A stretch of 64,000 nt of DNA from Cellulomonas phragmiteti. Its GTDB lineage: Bacteria; Actinomycetota; Actinomycetes; Actinomycetales; Cellulomonadaceae. How positions within the stretch are numbered: the first letter of the stretch is position 1; every line of letters begins with the position of its first letter. Positions 56,759 to 64,000 of the stretch are shown here, in pieces. Under the pieces are notes generated by a model. The model saw only the letters and a program-made list of their open reading frames with translations. It did not search any database and had not been told where the DNA came from. The position numbers and the translations under genes are program-made. The stretch spans positions 1 to 64,000 of the forward strand of contig NZ_BONP01000011.1 in NCBI RefSeq assembly GCF_016862775.1, in the 5' to 3' direction.

Positions 56759-56786
56759 GGAAACCCGGCGCGCCCGGCGCCACGTG
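56759..56786 (+). promoter_or_regulatory. Candidate ECF (SigE-like) promoter before the O-methyltransferase
   Basis: GGAAAC (56759-56764) and CGTG (56783-56786) are 18 bases apart, close to the SigE pattern GGAAC-N17/18-CGTT. It is about 85 bases before the probable ribosome site. The match is partial. Confidence 0.3.
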
Positions 56787-56899
56787 GCGCGCGTCCGAGG
56801 AGCGCTCGGCGCACGGGACTACGCTGACGGCCAGGCGCGCCCGCCGGGGGCGCGCGCGACGAGGAGGCCGTCATCTCCACCGACAAGGCGCAGAGCTGG

Positions 56900-57505
56900 G
56901 TGTACTGCGAGGAGTTCCTCGAGGAGGACGACGTGGTGCAGCGGGCGCGCGAGCGTGCCTCCCACCTCGGGTGCACCCCGGTCCTGCCGGGCACGGGCGC
57001 GGCGCTGCGCGTGCTCGCCGCGGTGGCCCAGGCACGCGCCGTGGTCGAGGTCGGCACGGGCGCCGGCGTCGCGTCGCTGTACCTGCTGCGCGGCATGCCC
57101 GCGGACGGCGTCCTGACGACGATCGACCACGAGCTCGAGCACCAGCGCGCCGCGAAGGAGGCGTTCGCCGAGGAGGGCGTGCGCTCGACGCGGACCCGCG
57201 CGATCTCGGGACGGGCGATGGACGTGCTGCCCCGCCTGACCGACGGCGGCTACGACATGGTCGTCGTCGACGCCGACGTCGAGAACTACCCGGGCTACGT
57301 CGAGCAGGCCGTCCGGCTGCTGCGGCGCGGCGGTGTGCTGGCCGTGGACGACGCCCTGTGGCACGACCGGGTCGCGGACCCGGCCCGGCGCGACGAGGCG
57401 ACGACGACCGTGCGCGACGTCGGCCGGCACGTCCGCTCCGACGACCGCCTCGTGCCCGCGCTGCTGCCCACGGGCGAGGGTCTGCTGGTGGCCGTCCGCC
57501 GCTGA
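56900..57505 (+). CDS. SAM-dependent O-methyltransferase family 3
   Basis: A methyltransferase with SAM-binding motif VVEVGTGAGVASLYLL, acidic loop TIDHELEHQRAAKEAF, and DMVVVDADVENYPGYVEQA with catalytic/metal Asp. It resembles mycobacterial Rv1220c, also divergent from sigE. The start given is GTG at 56900 (201 residues). However, GAGGAGG at 56861-56867 sits 5 bases before an in-frame ATC at 56873, and no ATG, GTG, TTG or CTG lies between there and the upstream stop. AUC initiation (210 residues, reading STDKAQSW after the initiator) is therefore possible. Substrate unknown. Confidence 0.88.
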   Translation: MYCEEFLEEDDVVQRARERASHLGCTPVLPGTGAALRVLAAVAQARAVVEVGTGAGVASLYLLRGMPADGVLTTIDHELEHQRAAKEAFAEEGVRSTRTRAISGRAMDVLPRLTDGGYDMVVVDADVENYPGYVEQAVRLLRRGGVLAVDDALWHDRVADPARRDEATTTVRDVGRHVRSDDRLVPALLPTGEGLLVAVRR

Positions 57506-57529
57506 GCGCGCCGGGGCGCACCGGCTCAG
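57502..57529. terminator. Palindrome spanning the stops of the methyltransferase and pepA
   Basis: CTGAGC (57502-57507) pairs with GCTCAG (57524-57529), with an inner GCGCC/GGCGC. Both TGA stop codons lie in the arms. Confidence 0.4.
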
Positions 57530-59124
57530 TGCGGTGCGGTGAGGTACTCCAGCAGCAGGCGCGCACCGAAGCCCGTGGCACCCTCGGTGACCTCGTGCTT
57601 GTCCGCCGCGGCCCGTCCGGGGCCGGCGATGTCGAGGTGGGCCCAGGCGCGCCGACCGACGAACCGCCGCAGGAACAGCGCTGCGGTGATCGAGCCGCCG
57701 CCGATCCTGCGGTCCTCGGGCACGTGCCGCAGGTCGGCGACCGACGACCGGACGGCCTCCTCGTAGTCGGCCACCAGCGGCATGTGCCACGTCAGCTCGC
57801 CCGTGCGGTCGCCCGCGGCGGACAGGGCCGCGACGAGCGCGTCGTCGGTCCCGTAGAGCGCGGCGTGCTGCCGGCCCAGGCCGAGGCTCGCGGCGCCCGT
57901 GAGGGTGGCGACGTCGACGAGCACGTCGGGGTCGAGGGTCGCGTCGGCCCACGCGAGGGCGTCGGCGAGCACGAGACGCCCCTCGGCGTCGGTGTTCGCG
58001 ATCTCGACGGTCGTGCCGCCGTGGATCGTCACGACGTCCCCCGGGCGGTACGAGGCGGCGCCGACGTGGTTCTCCGCGAGGGGCAGGACCGCGGTGACCC
58101 GGTCCGCGACCTTCGCCTCCGCGGCCGCGAGCACGGTCGCCAGCGCGACGGCGGACCCGGCCATGTCGGTCTTCATCGGCACCATCGCCTCGCGCGGCTT
58201 GATCGACAGCCCGCCCGTGTCGTAGGTGATGCCCTTGCCGACGACGACGACGTGCCGGCCGCCGCCACCCGCCGGGGTGTAGGTGAGCCGCACCAGGCGC
58301 GGCGGGGACGCGGAGCCCGCGCCCACGGCGAGGATGCCGCCGAAACCTCCCGCGGCGAGCTCGCGCGGTCCCAGGACCTGCACGTCGAGCCCGGCCGCGG
58401 TGCCGAGCCGACGGGCCCGGTCGGCCATCCACGCAGGGTCCTTGACGTTCGAGGGGGTCGTCGTGAGGTCGCGCGCGAGCCAGGTGGCGCTCGCGCCGAT
58501 GCGTGCGGCGTCGACCGCCGCGGCGACGGCCGGCCCGTCACGGCCCAGCAGCACCAGCTCGGCCGGCGGCTTCTCGTCCGGCGTCGCCGTGATCCGCGGC
58601 GCCCGGTAGGCCGCGAGCAGGTAGCCCTCGACGACGGCGCGCGCGGCCTGCGCCGCCCCCGCCGGGTCGTGGTGCGTCTGGGCGCCGACGGTCGTGGCCA
58701 CGCGGCGCAGGCCCCGGGTCGCGCGCGCCAGCGCGGCGCCCGCCCGTCGCAGGGCCGTCGTGCTCTCGTCCCCCACACCCACGAGCACGATGCGGGCGGG
58801 CAGACCTGCCCACGGCAGCTCGACCGACGACCCCACGGGCAGCGGCAGGTGCACGGTGAACGCCTCGCCGGCCGCCCCGGTCAGGCCGGCCCGCTCCGCC
58901 AGCTCGGCGAGGTCGATGCCGTACCGCGCGGCCGCCTGCGGGGTCCCCGACCGGGGCTGCAGCGCGTCGTCTCCCGCCCGCCCGGGGGCGACCTGGACGG
59001 CGACGGCGTCGACGGACCCGTCCGCCAGCAGCGGGGAGTCGCCGACACCCGCGTCGTGCAGCGTGACGGTCGGGGGCGTGCGCGGCGCGGGGGCGGCCGC
59101 CGCGCCGGTGGTCCGAGGGCTCAT
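57526..59124 (-). CDS. pepA: Leucyl aminopeptidase (M17)
   Basis: A cytosolic dizinc aminopeptidase of 532 residues. The catalytic half shows VVGKGITYDTGGLSIKP, the Lys-containing MVPMKTDMAGSAVA and the signature NTDAEGRLVLADAL. The N-terminal half (about 1-190) is the variable domain. It starts 10 bases after the DUF3117 gene on the same strand and is probably cotranscribed with it. Confidence 0.95.
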   Translation of the reverse strand: MSPRTTGAAAAPAPRTPPTVTLHDAGVGDSPLLADGSVDAVAVQVAPGRAGDDALQPRSGTPQAAARYGIDLAELAERAGLTGAAGEAFTVHLPLPVGSSVELPWAGLPARIVLVGVGDESTTALRRAGAALARATRGLRRVATTVGAQTHHDPAGAAQAARAVVEGYLLAAYRAPRITATPDEKPPAELVLLGRDGPAVAAAVDAARIGASATWLARDLTTTPSNVKDPAWMADRARRLGTAAGLDVQVLGPRELAAGGFGGILAVGAGSASPPRLVRLTYTPAGGGGRHVVVVGKGITYDTGGLSIKPREAMVPMKTDMAGSAVALATVLAAAEAKVADRVTAVLPLAENHVGAASYRPGDVVTIHGGTTVEIANTDAEGRLVLADALAWADATLDPDVLVDVATLTGAASLGLGRQHAALYGTDDALVAALSAAGDRTGELTWHMPLVADYEEAVRSSVADLRHVPEDRRIGGGSITAALFLRRFVGRRAWAHLDIAGPGRAAADKHEVTEGATGFGARLLLEYLTAPH

Positions 59125-59134
59125 CCGCGGGTCG

Positions 59135-59302
59135 TCAGCCGACGACGGAGGTGAGGGCCTCGCCCAGCTCGGCGGCCTCGGTCGCGTTGAGCTCGACCAC
59201 CAGCCGTCCGCCGCCCTCGAGCGGGACGCGCATGACGATGCCGCGCCCCTCCTTGGTCACCTCGAGCGGTCCGTCGCCGGTCCTCGGCTTCATCGCGGCC
59301 AT
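59135..59302 (-). CDS. DUF3117 family small protein
   Basis: A 55-residue protein nearly identical in pattern to the actinobacterial DUF3117 family: MAAMKPRTGDGPLEVTKEGR followed by a short beta-rich part and TEAAELGEAL. The ATG at 59302 gives the family N-terminus and has AAGGAGAGG upstream; longer upstream reading is spurious. Function unknown. It is strongly conserved in actinobacteria (Rv1211 in mycobacteria). Confidence 0.92.
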   Translation of the reverse strand: MAAMKPRTGDGPLEVTKEGRGIVMRVPLEGGGRLVVELNATEAAELGEALTSVVG

Positions 59303-59443
59303 CCGGGGCCTCTCCTTCGCCTCGTACGTTGCCGGCCGACAGTCGTCGGGCAGCCCCGACAACCTCCTGGTCAGCCGGTTGTCCAGCGACCATCCTAGTT
59401 CACCGCGCGCCGCCCCGGCCCGGGTCCCGCCCGCGCGAACGGG

Positions 59444-60769
59444 TCACGGCGGCCAGTCGCCGGACGGGTTGAACTGCCACATCTGCCGGACCCAGAGCAC
59501 CTGGAGCCCGAGCATGAGCACGAGCACGGCCGCGAACCACGCGCGCCGCGCCCAGGCCGGACGCAGCACGGCACCGGCGGTCGCGGCCCCGAGCGGGAAG
59601 GCGAGCAGCAGGAAGCGCGCGAGGCTCGACCCCGGCTCGATGACGGCCAGGATGTACACGACGTACGCCGCCGACCACGCGTGCAGCTCCGGCCCCAGCC
59701 GCCAGGCGGCGGGCACGAGCAGGACGGCGGCCGTCAGGGCGAACCCCGCGACCATGACCGGTGTCCCCCACGCGCCGAACCAGAACTGCGGCACGTACGT
59801 CCACCCGGAGAACGGCACGACCTCGCGGACGCCCCGCCAGGCCTCCTGGGTCTGCAGGTAGCCGTCGGGCACACCCGTGACCCACCCGCAGATCGCCGGC
59901 CACGCGACCCCGGACACCCCCGCCGCGGCCGCCAGGCCCGCCAGGCCCGCGCCGTCCCGCCACCCGAAGGTGTCCTCGCCGCGGCGCGCCCGCCACCACC
60001 GCACGGCCGCGTGGACCACCACCACGGCCGCCATCGGCAGCGCGACGGCCCGCGTGAACCCGAGGGCGACGACCACGAGGGCCGCCCACCCGTACCGCCG
60101 GCGCACGAGCAGCAGCAGCGACGAGGCGACCAGCAGCAGCGCGGCCGACTCCGTGTACGCGACCTGCAGCACCGCCGCCGTCGGGAACGCGCACACGAGC
60201 GCGACCGTGGCCAGCGGCAGGCCGGGTCGCGCCGCCACCGCCCGCGGTGCCCCGTGCCGCACGGCCTCGTGGACGACGAGCACCGCGGCGCCGCCGAGCA
60301 GCAGCGCCACGGTCGGCGCGACGACGACCCAGGTGCCGCCCGTGAGCGTCATGACGGTCCGCACGAGCATCGGGTACAGCGGGAAGAACGCCCACGGGTT
60401 CTGCTGGACCAGGCCCTGGTCGTCGCGCGGCAGCTCCGCCGGGTACCCGCCCTCCGCGATCTGCCGGTACCAGCCGGCGTCGTAGAACAGCCCGACGAAC
60501 TCCTGGTACGACGGGTGCGCGCCGGTCCACAGGTTGGCCTCCTGCACCGTCGCCGTCCACAGGAACGCGACGAGCACGAACACGCGCGAGGCACCCCACA
60601 CCAGCAGCACGTGGACCCACCACGGCCACGCGCGCACACGCTCCCACCAGGACACGGTCACGACGGCGGTGTCGGCGGCGTCGGTGTCGGCGGCGTCCGT
60701 CCCGGCGTCCGGCGCGCCAGGGGCGGCGACCGCGTCCCGGGTGCGCGCGCGTGGGGCGTCGGCGCTCAC
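59444..60769 (-). CDS. PIG-V-like membrane mannosyltransferase
   Basis: A polytopic glycosyltransferase of 441 residues with about 10-11 transmembrane helices after a 45-residue Asp/Ala/Thr-rich N-terminus. The early loop FYDAGWYRQIAEGGYP matches the WDxxWYxxIAxxGY motif of GPI mannosyltransferase II (PIG-V), and NPWAFFPLYPML follows. Such enzymes use polyprenyl-phosphate-mannose on the outer face. The acceptor here is unknown. GTG at 60769 overlaps the folP-like stop. Confidence 0.85.
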   Translation of the reverse strand: MSADAPRARTRDAVAAPGAPDAGTDAADTDAADTAVVTVSWWERVRAWPWWVHVLLVWGASRVFVLVAFLWTATVQEANLWTGAHPSYQEFVGLFYDAGWYRQIAEGGYPAELPRDDQGLVQQNPWAFFPLYPMLVRTVMTLTGGTWVVVAPTVALLLGGAAVLVVHEAVRHGAPRAVAARPGLPLATVALVCAFPTAAVLQVAYTESAALLLVASSLLLLVRRRYGWAALVVVALGFTRAVALPMAAVVVVHAAVRWWRARRGEDTFGWRDGAGLAGLAAAAGVSGVAWPAICGWVTGVPDGYLQTQEAWRGVREVVPFSGWTYVPQFWFGAWGTPVMVAGFALTAAVLLVPAAWRLGPELHAWSAAYVVYILAVIEPGSSLARFLLLAFPLGAATAGAVLRPAWARRAWFAAVLVLMLGLQVLWVRQMWQFNPSGDWPP

Positions 60770-61692
60770 AGCATGCCCCGCAGGGCGTGGGCCGGCGCCC
60801 GCTCGGCGCGCAGGGCCGCCACCATGTCCAGCGCCCGCCGCGTCGCCGCGACGTCGTGGACGCGGAACACCCGGGCCCCCAGCCAGGCCGCCACCGCCGT
60901 CGCGGCCAGCGTGCCCTCCAGCCGCTCCTCCGGCGGCAGGTCCAGGGTCTCCCCGACGAGGTCCTTGCGCGAGATCGCCATGAGCACAGGGTGCCCGATC
61001 TGCACGATCTGCGGGGTCCGTCGCAGCAGGTGCAGCGAGTGCCACGTCGTCTTGCCGAAGTCCAGGGTCGCGTCGACGAGCACGGACGCGGGGTCGACGC
61101 CCAGGTCGACGGCCCGCGCGGCCGCGGCCGTGAGCGTCGCGACGACGTCGGCGACCACGCCGTCGAGCGGGTCGACGCCCTCGGGTGCCGGGTAGGTCAC
61201 GCGGAACGGGTCGCTGCGCGGGGTCGCGCCACCGGTGTGCGAGCACACCACGCCCAGGCCGCGGTCCGCGGCGACCTCGACGAGTCCCGGGTCGTGCCCG
61301 GCCCACGTGTCGTTGAGCAGGTCCGCTCCGGCGTCCGCGACCGCCCGTGCGACGCCCGCCCGCCACGTGTCCACGCTCACCAGCAGGTCCGGGTGCCGGG
61401 CGCGCACCCGCCGGACGACCGGCAGGACGCGCGCGATCTCCTCGGCCTCGTCGACGGCCGGCCCGCGGCCGGCGCGCACACCGCCGACGTCCAGCACGTC
61501 GGCGCCCTCCTCGACCGCGCGGTCGACCGCGGCGTCGACCGTGTCGTCACCGTGGCGTGCGGCGGCGTAGAACGAGTCGGGGGTGCGGTTGACGACCGCC
61601 ATGACGACCGGGTGGTCGACGCCGAACGTGCGCCCCCGCAGACGCAGCGGTGCCGCGCCGGCGGGGACGCCGGGCAGCGGGCCGCTCGTCAC
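60766..61692 (-). CDS. Dihydropteroate synthase paralogue, FolP2-like
   Basis: A TIM-barrel protein of 308 residues. VVMAVVNRTPDSFY, DVLDVGGVRAGRG, LLVSVDTWRAGVARAVADAG and LVGETLDLPPEERLEGTLA follow the mycobacterial FolP2 (Rv1207) pattern. FolP2 proteins were reported to lack dihydropteroate synthase activity, and here too the loops differ from the classic SxRPG motif (VRAGRG in place of STRPG). Catalysis in folate synthesis is therefore doubtful. The GTG at 61692 overlaps the LOG gene stop. Confidence 0.85.
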   Translation of the reverse strand: MTSGPLPGVPAGAAPLRLRGRTFGVDHPVVMAVVNRTPDSFYAAARHGDDTVDAAVDRAVEEGADVLDVGGVRAGRGPAVDEAEEIARVLPVVRRVRARHPDLLVSVDTWRAGVARAVADAGADLLNDTWAGHDPGLVEVAADRGLGVVCSHTGGATPRSDPFRVTYPAPEGVDPLDGVVADVVATLTAAAARAVDLGVDPASVLVDATLDFGKTTWHSLHLLRRTPQIVQIGHPVLMAISRKDLVGETLDLPPEERLEGTLAATAVAAWLGARVFRVHDVAATRRALDMVAALRAERAPAHALRGML

Positions 61693-62537
61693 CACCCGCC
61701 GTCCGCCAGGGCGTCGTCGGCGTGCGGGTCCGCCGCCGCGCGCTGGTCGCGCGCCGCCGCACGCACCGCCGCCTGCTCCTGGGCGCGCAGCTCGGCACCC
61801 CGCCGCACGACGATGTCCACGGCCTCGTCGGCGTCCGCCGCGACCTGCAGCAGCTCGACGTCGGCGGCGGCGATCATCCCGTGCGCGTGGACCGTGTCGC
61901 GCAGCCACGTGAGCAGCCCCGACCAGTAGTCCGCCCCGAGGAGCACGATCGGGAACCCGGTGACCTTGTGCGTCTGGACCAGGGTGAGCGCCTCGAACAG
62001 CTCGTCGAACGTGCCGAACCCCCCGGGCAGCACCACGAAGCCCTCGGAGTACTTGACGAACATCGTCTTGCGGGCGAAGAAGTACCGGAAGTTGACGCCG
62101 AGGTCGACCCACCGGTTCATGCCCTGCTCGAACGGCAGCTCGATGCCCAGCCCCACCGAGAGCCCGTCGGCCTCGGCGGCCCCGCGGTTGGCGGCCTCCA
62201 TGATCCCGGGCCCGCCCCCGGTGATGACCGCGTACCCCGCCTCGACCAGCCCCCGGGCGACGTCCTGCGCCATCGCGTAGTACGGGTCGTCCGGTGCGGT
62301 GCGCGCCGATCCGAAGACGCTGACGGCGGGGCCCACCTCGGCCAGCGCACCGAACCCCTCGACGAACTCGCTCTGGATCCGCATGACGCGCCAGGGGTCG
62401 TCGTGCAGCCACGAGGCCCCCTCGGCGCGCGAGAGCAGGCGCTGGTCGGACGTGGTGGCGGGGATCTGGTCGCGGCGCAGCAGGACCGGGCCGCGGCGGT
62501 ACTCCGGCGTCGGTGCCGACGAGTCGTCGTGGGTCAT
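61689..62537 (-). CDS. LOG family protein (TIGR00730)
   Basis: A 282-residue Rossmann-like phosphoribohydrolase. The signature PGGFGTFDELFEALTLVQT and the upstream GGGPGIMEAANRGAAEA are complete. Family members release free cytokinins or bases from nucleoside monophosphates. The N-terminal 75 residues are an extension found in the longer actinobacterial form. The ATG at 62537 has TAGGCT 6 nt upstream. Confidence 0.92.
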   Translation of the reverse strand: MTHDDSSAPTPEYRRGPVLLRRDQIPATTSDQRLLSRAEGASWLHDDPWRVMRIQSEFVEGFGALAEVGPAVSVFGSARTAPDDPYYAMAQDVARGLVEAGYAVITGGGPGIMEAANRGAAEADGLSVGLGIELPFEQGMNRWVDLGVNFRYFFARKTMFVKYSEGFVVLPGGFGTFDELFEALTLVQTHKVTGFPIVLLGADYWSGLLTWLRDTVHAHGMIAAADVELLQVAADADEAVDIVVRRGAELRAQEQAAVRAAARDQRAAADPHADDALADGGW

Positions 62538-62543
62538 CGTCCG

Positions 62544-62549
62544 AGCCTA
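62544..62549 (-). promoter_or_regulatory. -10 box (TAGGCT), leaderless start of the LOG gene
   Basis: Minus-strand TAGGCT ends 6 nt before the ATG at 62537, inside the 22-base gap after dapE. Confidence 0.5.
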
Positions 62550-62559
62550 TGCGCCGACC

Positions 62560-63675
62560 TCAGGACAGGCCGAGCGGCAGGTCCTCCGGCTGCGCACCGG
62601 TCAGCCAGGCCCGCAGCGCGCGGTGGCACAGCTCGATCTGCGCGACGGGCACGCGCTCGTCGTCCTTGTGCGCCAGCAGCGGGTCGCCGGGGCCGAAGTT
62701 CACGGCCGGCACCCCGAGCGCGCTGAACCGCGCGACGTCCGTCCACCCGTACTTGGGCGCCGGGCGCCCGCCGGTGACGGCCAGCACGGCGGCGGCGAAG
62801 TCCTGCGCCGCCTCGGCGTCGAGGCCCGGGCGCGCACCCGCCGCGGAGTCGGTGACCACCACGTGGTACCCGTCGAGGAGCTCGCGGACGTGGGCCGTGG
62901 CCTCCTCGACCGTGCGCGACGGGGCGAACCGGTAGTTCACCGTGACGACGCAGGAGTCCGGGATGACGTTGGTCGCGACGCCCCCCGAGATGAGCACGGC
63001 GTTGAGGCCCTCGCGGTAGGCCAGGCCGTCCACCTCCACGGTCGCGGGCTCGTACGCCGCGAGCCGGCGCAGCACCTCACCGGCCGCGTGCACGGCGTTG
63101 ACGCCGACCCACGCGCGCGCCGAGTGGGCCGCGACACCCGTCAGCCGGACCTCCGCGCGCAGGGTGCCGTTGCAGCCGCCCTCGATCCCGCCGTCGCTCG
63201 GCTCCCCCAGCACCGCGAAGTCGCCCGCCAGCCAGTCGGGGTGGTGCGTGACGACCCGGCCCAGCCCGCTGAGGGCGGCGTCGACCTCCTCGTGGTCGTA
63301 GAAGACCCACGTCACGTCGTGCACGGGGGCGTCGAGCGCCGCCGCCAGGTGCAGCGCCACGGCGACGCCGGCCTTCATGTCGACGGTCCCCCGGCCCCAC
63401 AGCACGTCGTCCTCGAGACGCGTCGGCAGGTTGTCCGCCACCGGAACCGTGTCCAGGTGGCCCGCCACCACGACGCGCCGCGCCCGGCCCAGGTGCGTGC
63501 GCGCCACCACGGTGTCGCCGTCGCGCAGCACCTCCAGGTGCGCGTGCGCGCGCAGGGCGGCCTCGACGGCGTCGGCCAGCCGCGTCTCGTCGCCGCTGAC
63601 GGACGGCACGTCGCACAGCTGACGCGTCAGCGTCACGACGTCGGCGGACAGGTCGAGGAGGTCGTCGGCAGCCAC
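62560..63675 (-). CDS. dapE: Succinyl-diaminopimelate desuccinylase
   Basis: It removes succinate from N-succinyl-LL-DAP in the lysine/meso-DAP route. The 371-residue M20 enzyme has VVAGHLDTVPVADN, WGRGTVDMKAGVAVAL, the catalytic DHEEVDA, LGEPSDGGIEGGCNGT and the C-terminal GPGDPLLAHKDDERV. GTG at 63675 follows a TAGGGT box by 7 nt. It is divergent from dapD. Confidence 0.94.
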   Translation of the reverse strand: MAADDLLDLSADVVTLTRQLCDVPSVSGDETRLADAVEAALRAHAHLEVLRDGDTVVARTHLGRARRVVVAGHLDTVPVADNLPTRLEDDVLWGRGTVDMKAGVAVALHLAAALDAPVHDVTWVFYDHEEVDAALSGLGRVVTHHPDWLAGDFAVLGEPSDGGIEGGCNGTLRAEVRLTGVAAHSARAWVGVNAVHAAGEVLRRLAAYEPATVEVDGLAYREGLNAVLISGGVATNVIPDSCVVTVNYRFAPSRTVEEATAHVRELLDGYHVVVTDSAAGARPGLDAEAAQDFAAAVLAVTGGRPAPKYGWTDVARFSALGVPAVNFGPGDPLLAHKDDERVPVAQIELCHRALRAWLTGAQPEDLPLGLS

Positions 63676-63682
63676 GTGCGCG

Positions 63683-63688
63683 ACCCTA
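63683..63688 (-). promoter_or_regulatory. -10 box (TAGGGT), leaderless start of dapE
   Basis: Minus-strand TAGGGT ends 7 nt before the GTG at 63675. Confidence 0.5.
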
Positions 63689-63727
63689 CGCGCGCCGCCG
63701 CCCGACCGGGTGGCCGCGTCCGCACCG

Positions 63728-63733
63728 TAGGCT
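63728..63733 (+). promoter_or_regulatory. -10 box (TAGGCT) of dapD
   Basis: The hexamer ends 8 nt before the ATG at 63742. It lies 40 bases from the divergent dapE box. Confidence 0.45.
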
Positions 63734-63741
63734 TGTCCGCC

Positions 63742-64000
63742 ATGACCGACCGCACGGCCTGGGGCCTCGGCCTGGCCACCGTCACCGAGTCCGGCACCAC
63801 CCTCGACGTCTGGTACCCGGCACCCGCCCTCGGGGCGCCGCCCGCGACGCTGGACGTCGCGGACCCCGCCTCGGTGCGGCTGCACGCCCCGGAGGACCTC
63901 GCGGCGTGCGAGCGTGCGGACGCCGCACGCGGTGTCCGCGTGACCCTCGTCGCGACCGTGGTCGACCTCGCGGACCCGCCCGCCGGGACGGCCGACGCCT
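63742..64000 (+). CDS. dapD: Tetrahydrodipicolinate N-succinyltransferase, N-terminal part
   Basis: Only the first 86 codons are in the window; the gene runs off the right edge. The start TAWGLGLATVTESGTTLDVW followed by YPAPALG is the characteristic N-terminus of actinobacterial DapD. The hexapeptide-repeat catalytic domain is beyond the edge. The enzyme succinylates tetrahydrodipicolinate two steps before DapE, so the divergent dapE-dapD arrangement is functionally coherent. Confidence 0.9.
   Translation, partial: MTDRTAWGLGLATVTESGTTLDVWYPAPALGAPPATLDVADPASVRLHAPEDLAACERADAARGVRVTLVATVVDLADPPAGTADA

Overview
The window is about 64 kb of very GC-rich actinobacterial chromosome, densely coding, with many GTG starts and 4-bp start/stop overlaps. 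A secreted protein with a C-terminal family 2 carbohydrate-binding module, a bifunctional AdhE and the general gene content point to a cellulolytic, facultatively anaerobic actinomycete of the Cellulomonas type. This is an inference from content, not a database match. About 60 genes, one tRNA and a set of regulatory sites can be supported. No phage, insertion sequence, CRISPR array, rRNA or replication origin is visible.

Layout. 1-4030: heme uptake locus (hmuTUV plus surface proteins, minus strand) behind a DtxR/IdeR-type iron box. 4106-7167: argS-lysA. 7252-8798: phosphopantetheinyl transferase, GntR regulator, tRNA-Arg(CCG). 9089-14126: adhE, a coiled-coil lipoprotein, a 41-residue membrane protein and a DapC-like aminotransferase. 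14119-18334: Bcr/CflA exporter, SRAP protein, class III adenylate cyclase and biotin ligase. 18480-26757: acyl-CoA carboxylase cluster (beta subunit, a hypothetical, epsilon subunit, and the biotinylated alpha subunit further on) interleaved with a DUF885 protein, VKOR, Maf and a Nudix hydrolase. 26784-33620: LpdA-type flavoprotein, purine nucleoside phosphorylase, phosphohexomutase and the CBM2 secreted protein.

33858-43201 is one long minus-strand nucleoside block: a BMP-family binding lipoprotein, an ABC ATPase, two permeases, then cdd, deoA, a small acidic protein, add and deoC. It reads as an import-and-salvage route. It is followed by an M20 amidohydrolase and manC. 46135-49654 is sdhCDAB behind a Crp/GlxR-like operator; a phosphotransferase gene follows. 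50488-53160 holds YihY, a 2H phosphoesterase and trpS. 53228-56674 is the envelope-stress group sigE-rseA-htrA-tatB, with a divergent O-methyltransferase. 57526-63675 holds pepA, a DUF3117 protein, a PIG-V-like mannosyltransferase, a FolP2-like protein, a LOG protein and dapE. Partial dapD runs off the right edge, divergent from dapE.

Themes. lysA, dapE, dapD and a DapC-like aminotransferase all lie here, so much of the succinylase route to meso-DAP/lysine is represented. Biotin ligase sits divergent from the biotin-dependent carboxylase genes. A cyclase and a cAMP-receptor-like site coexist. Sixteen genes carry a TANNNT -10 hexamer ending 5-8 nt before the start codon, which predicts widespread leaderless transcription. 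The most unusual items are the CBM2 protein of unknown activity, a possible AUC start codon on the O-methyltransferase, and a 12-bp tandem repeat that duplicates the VKOR stop codon.
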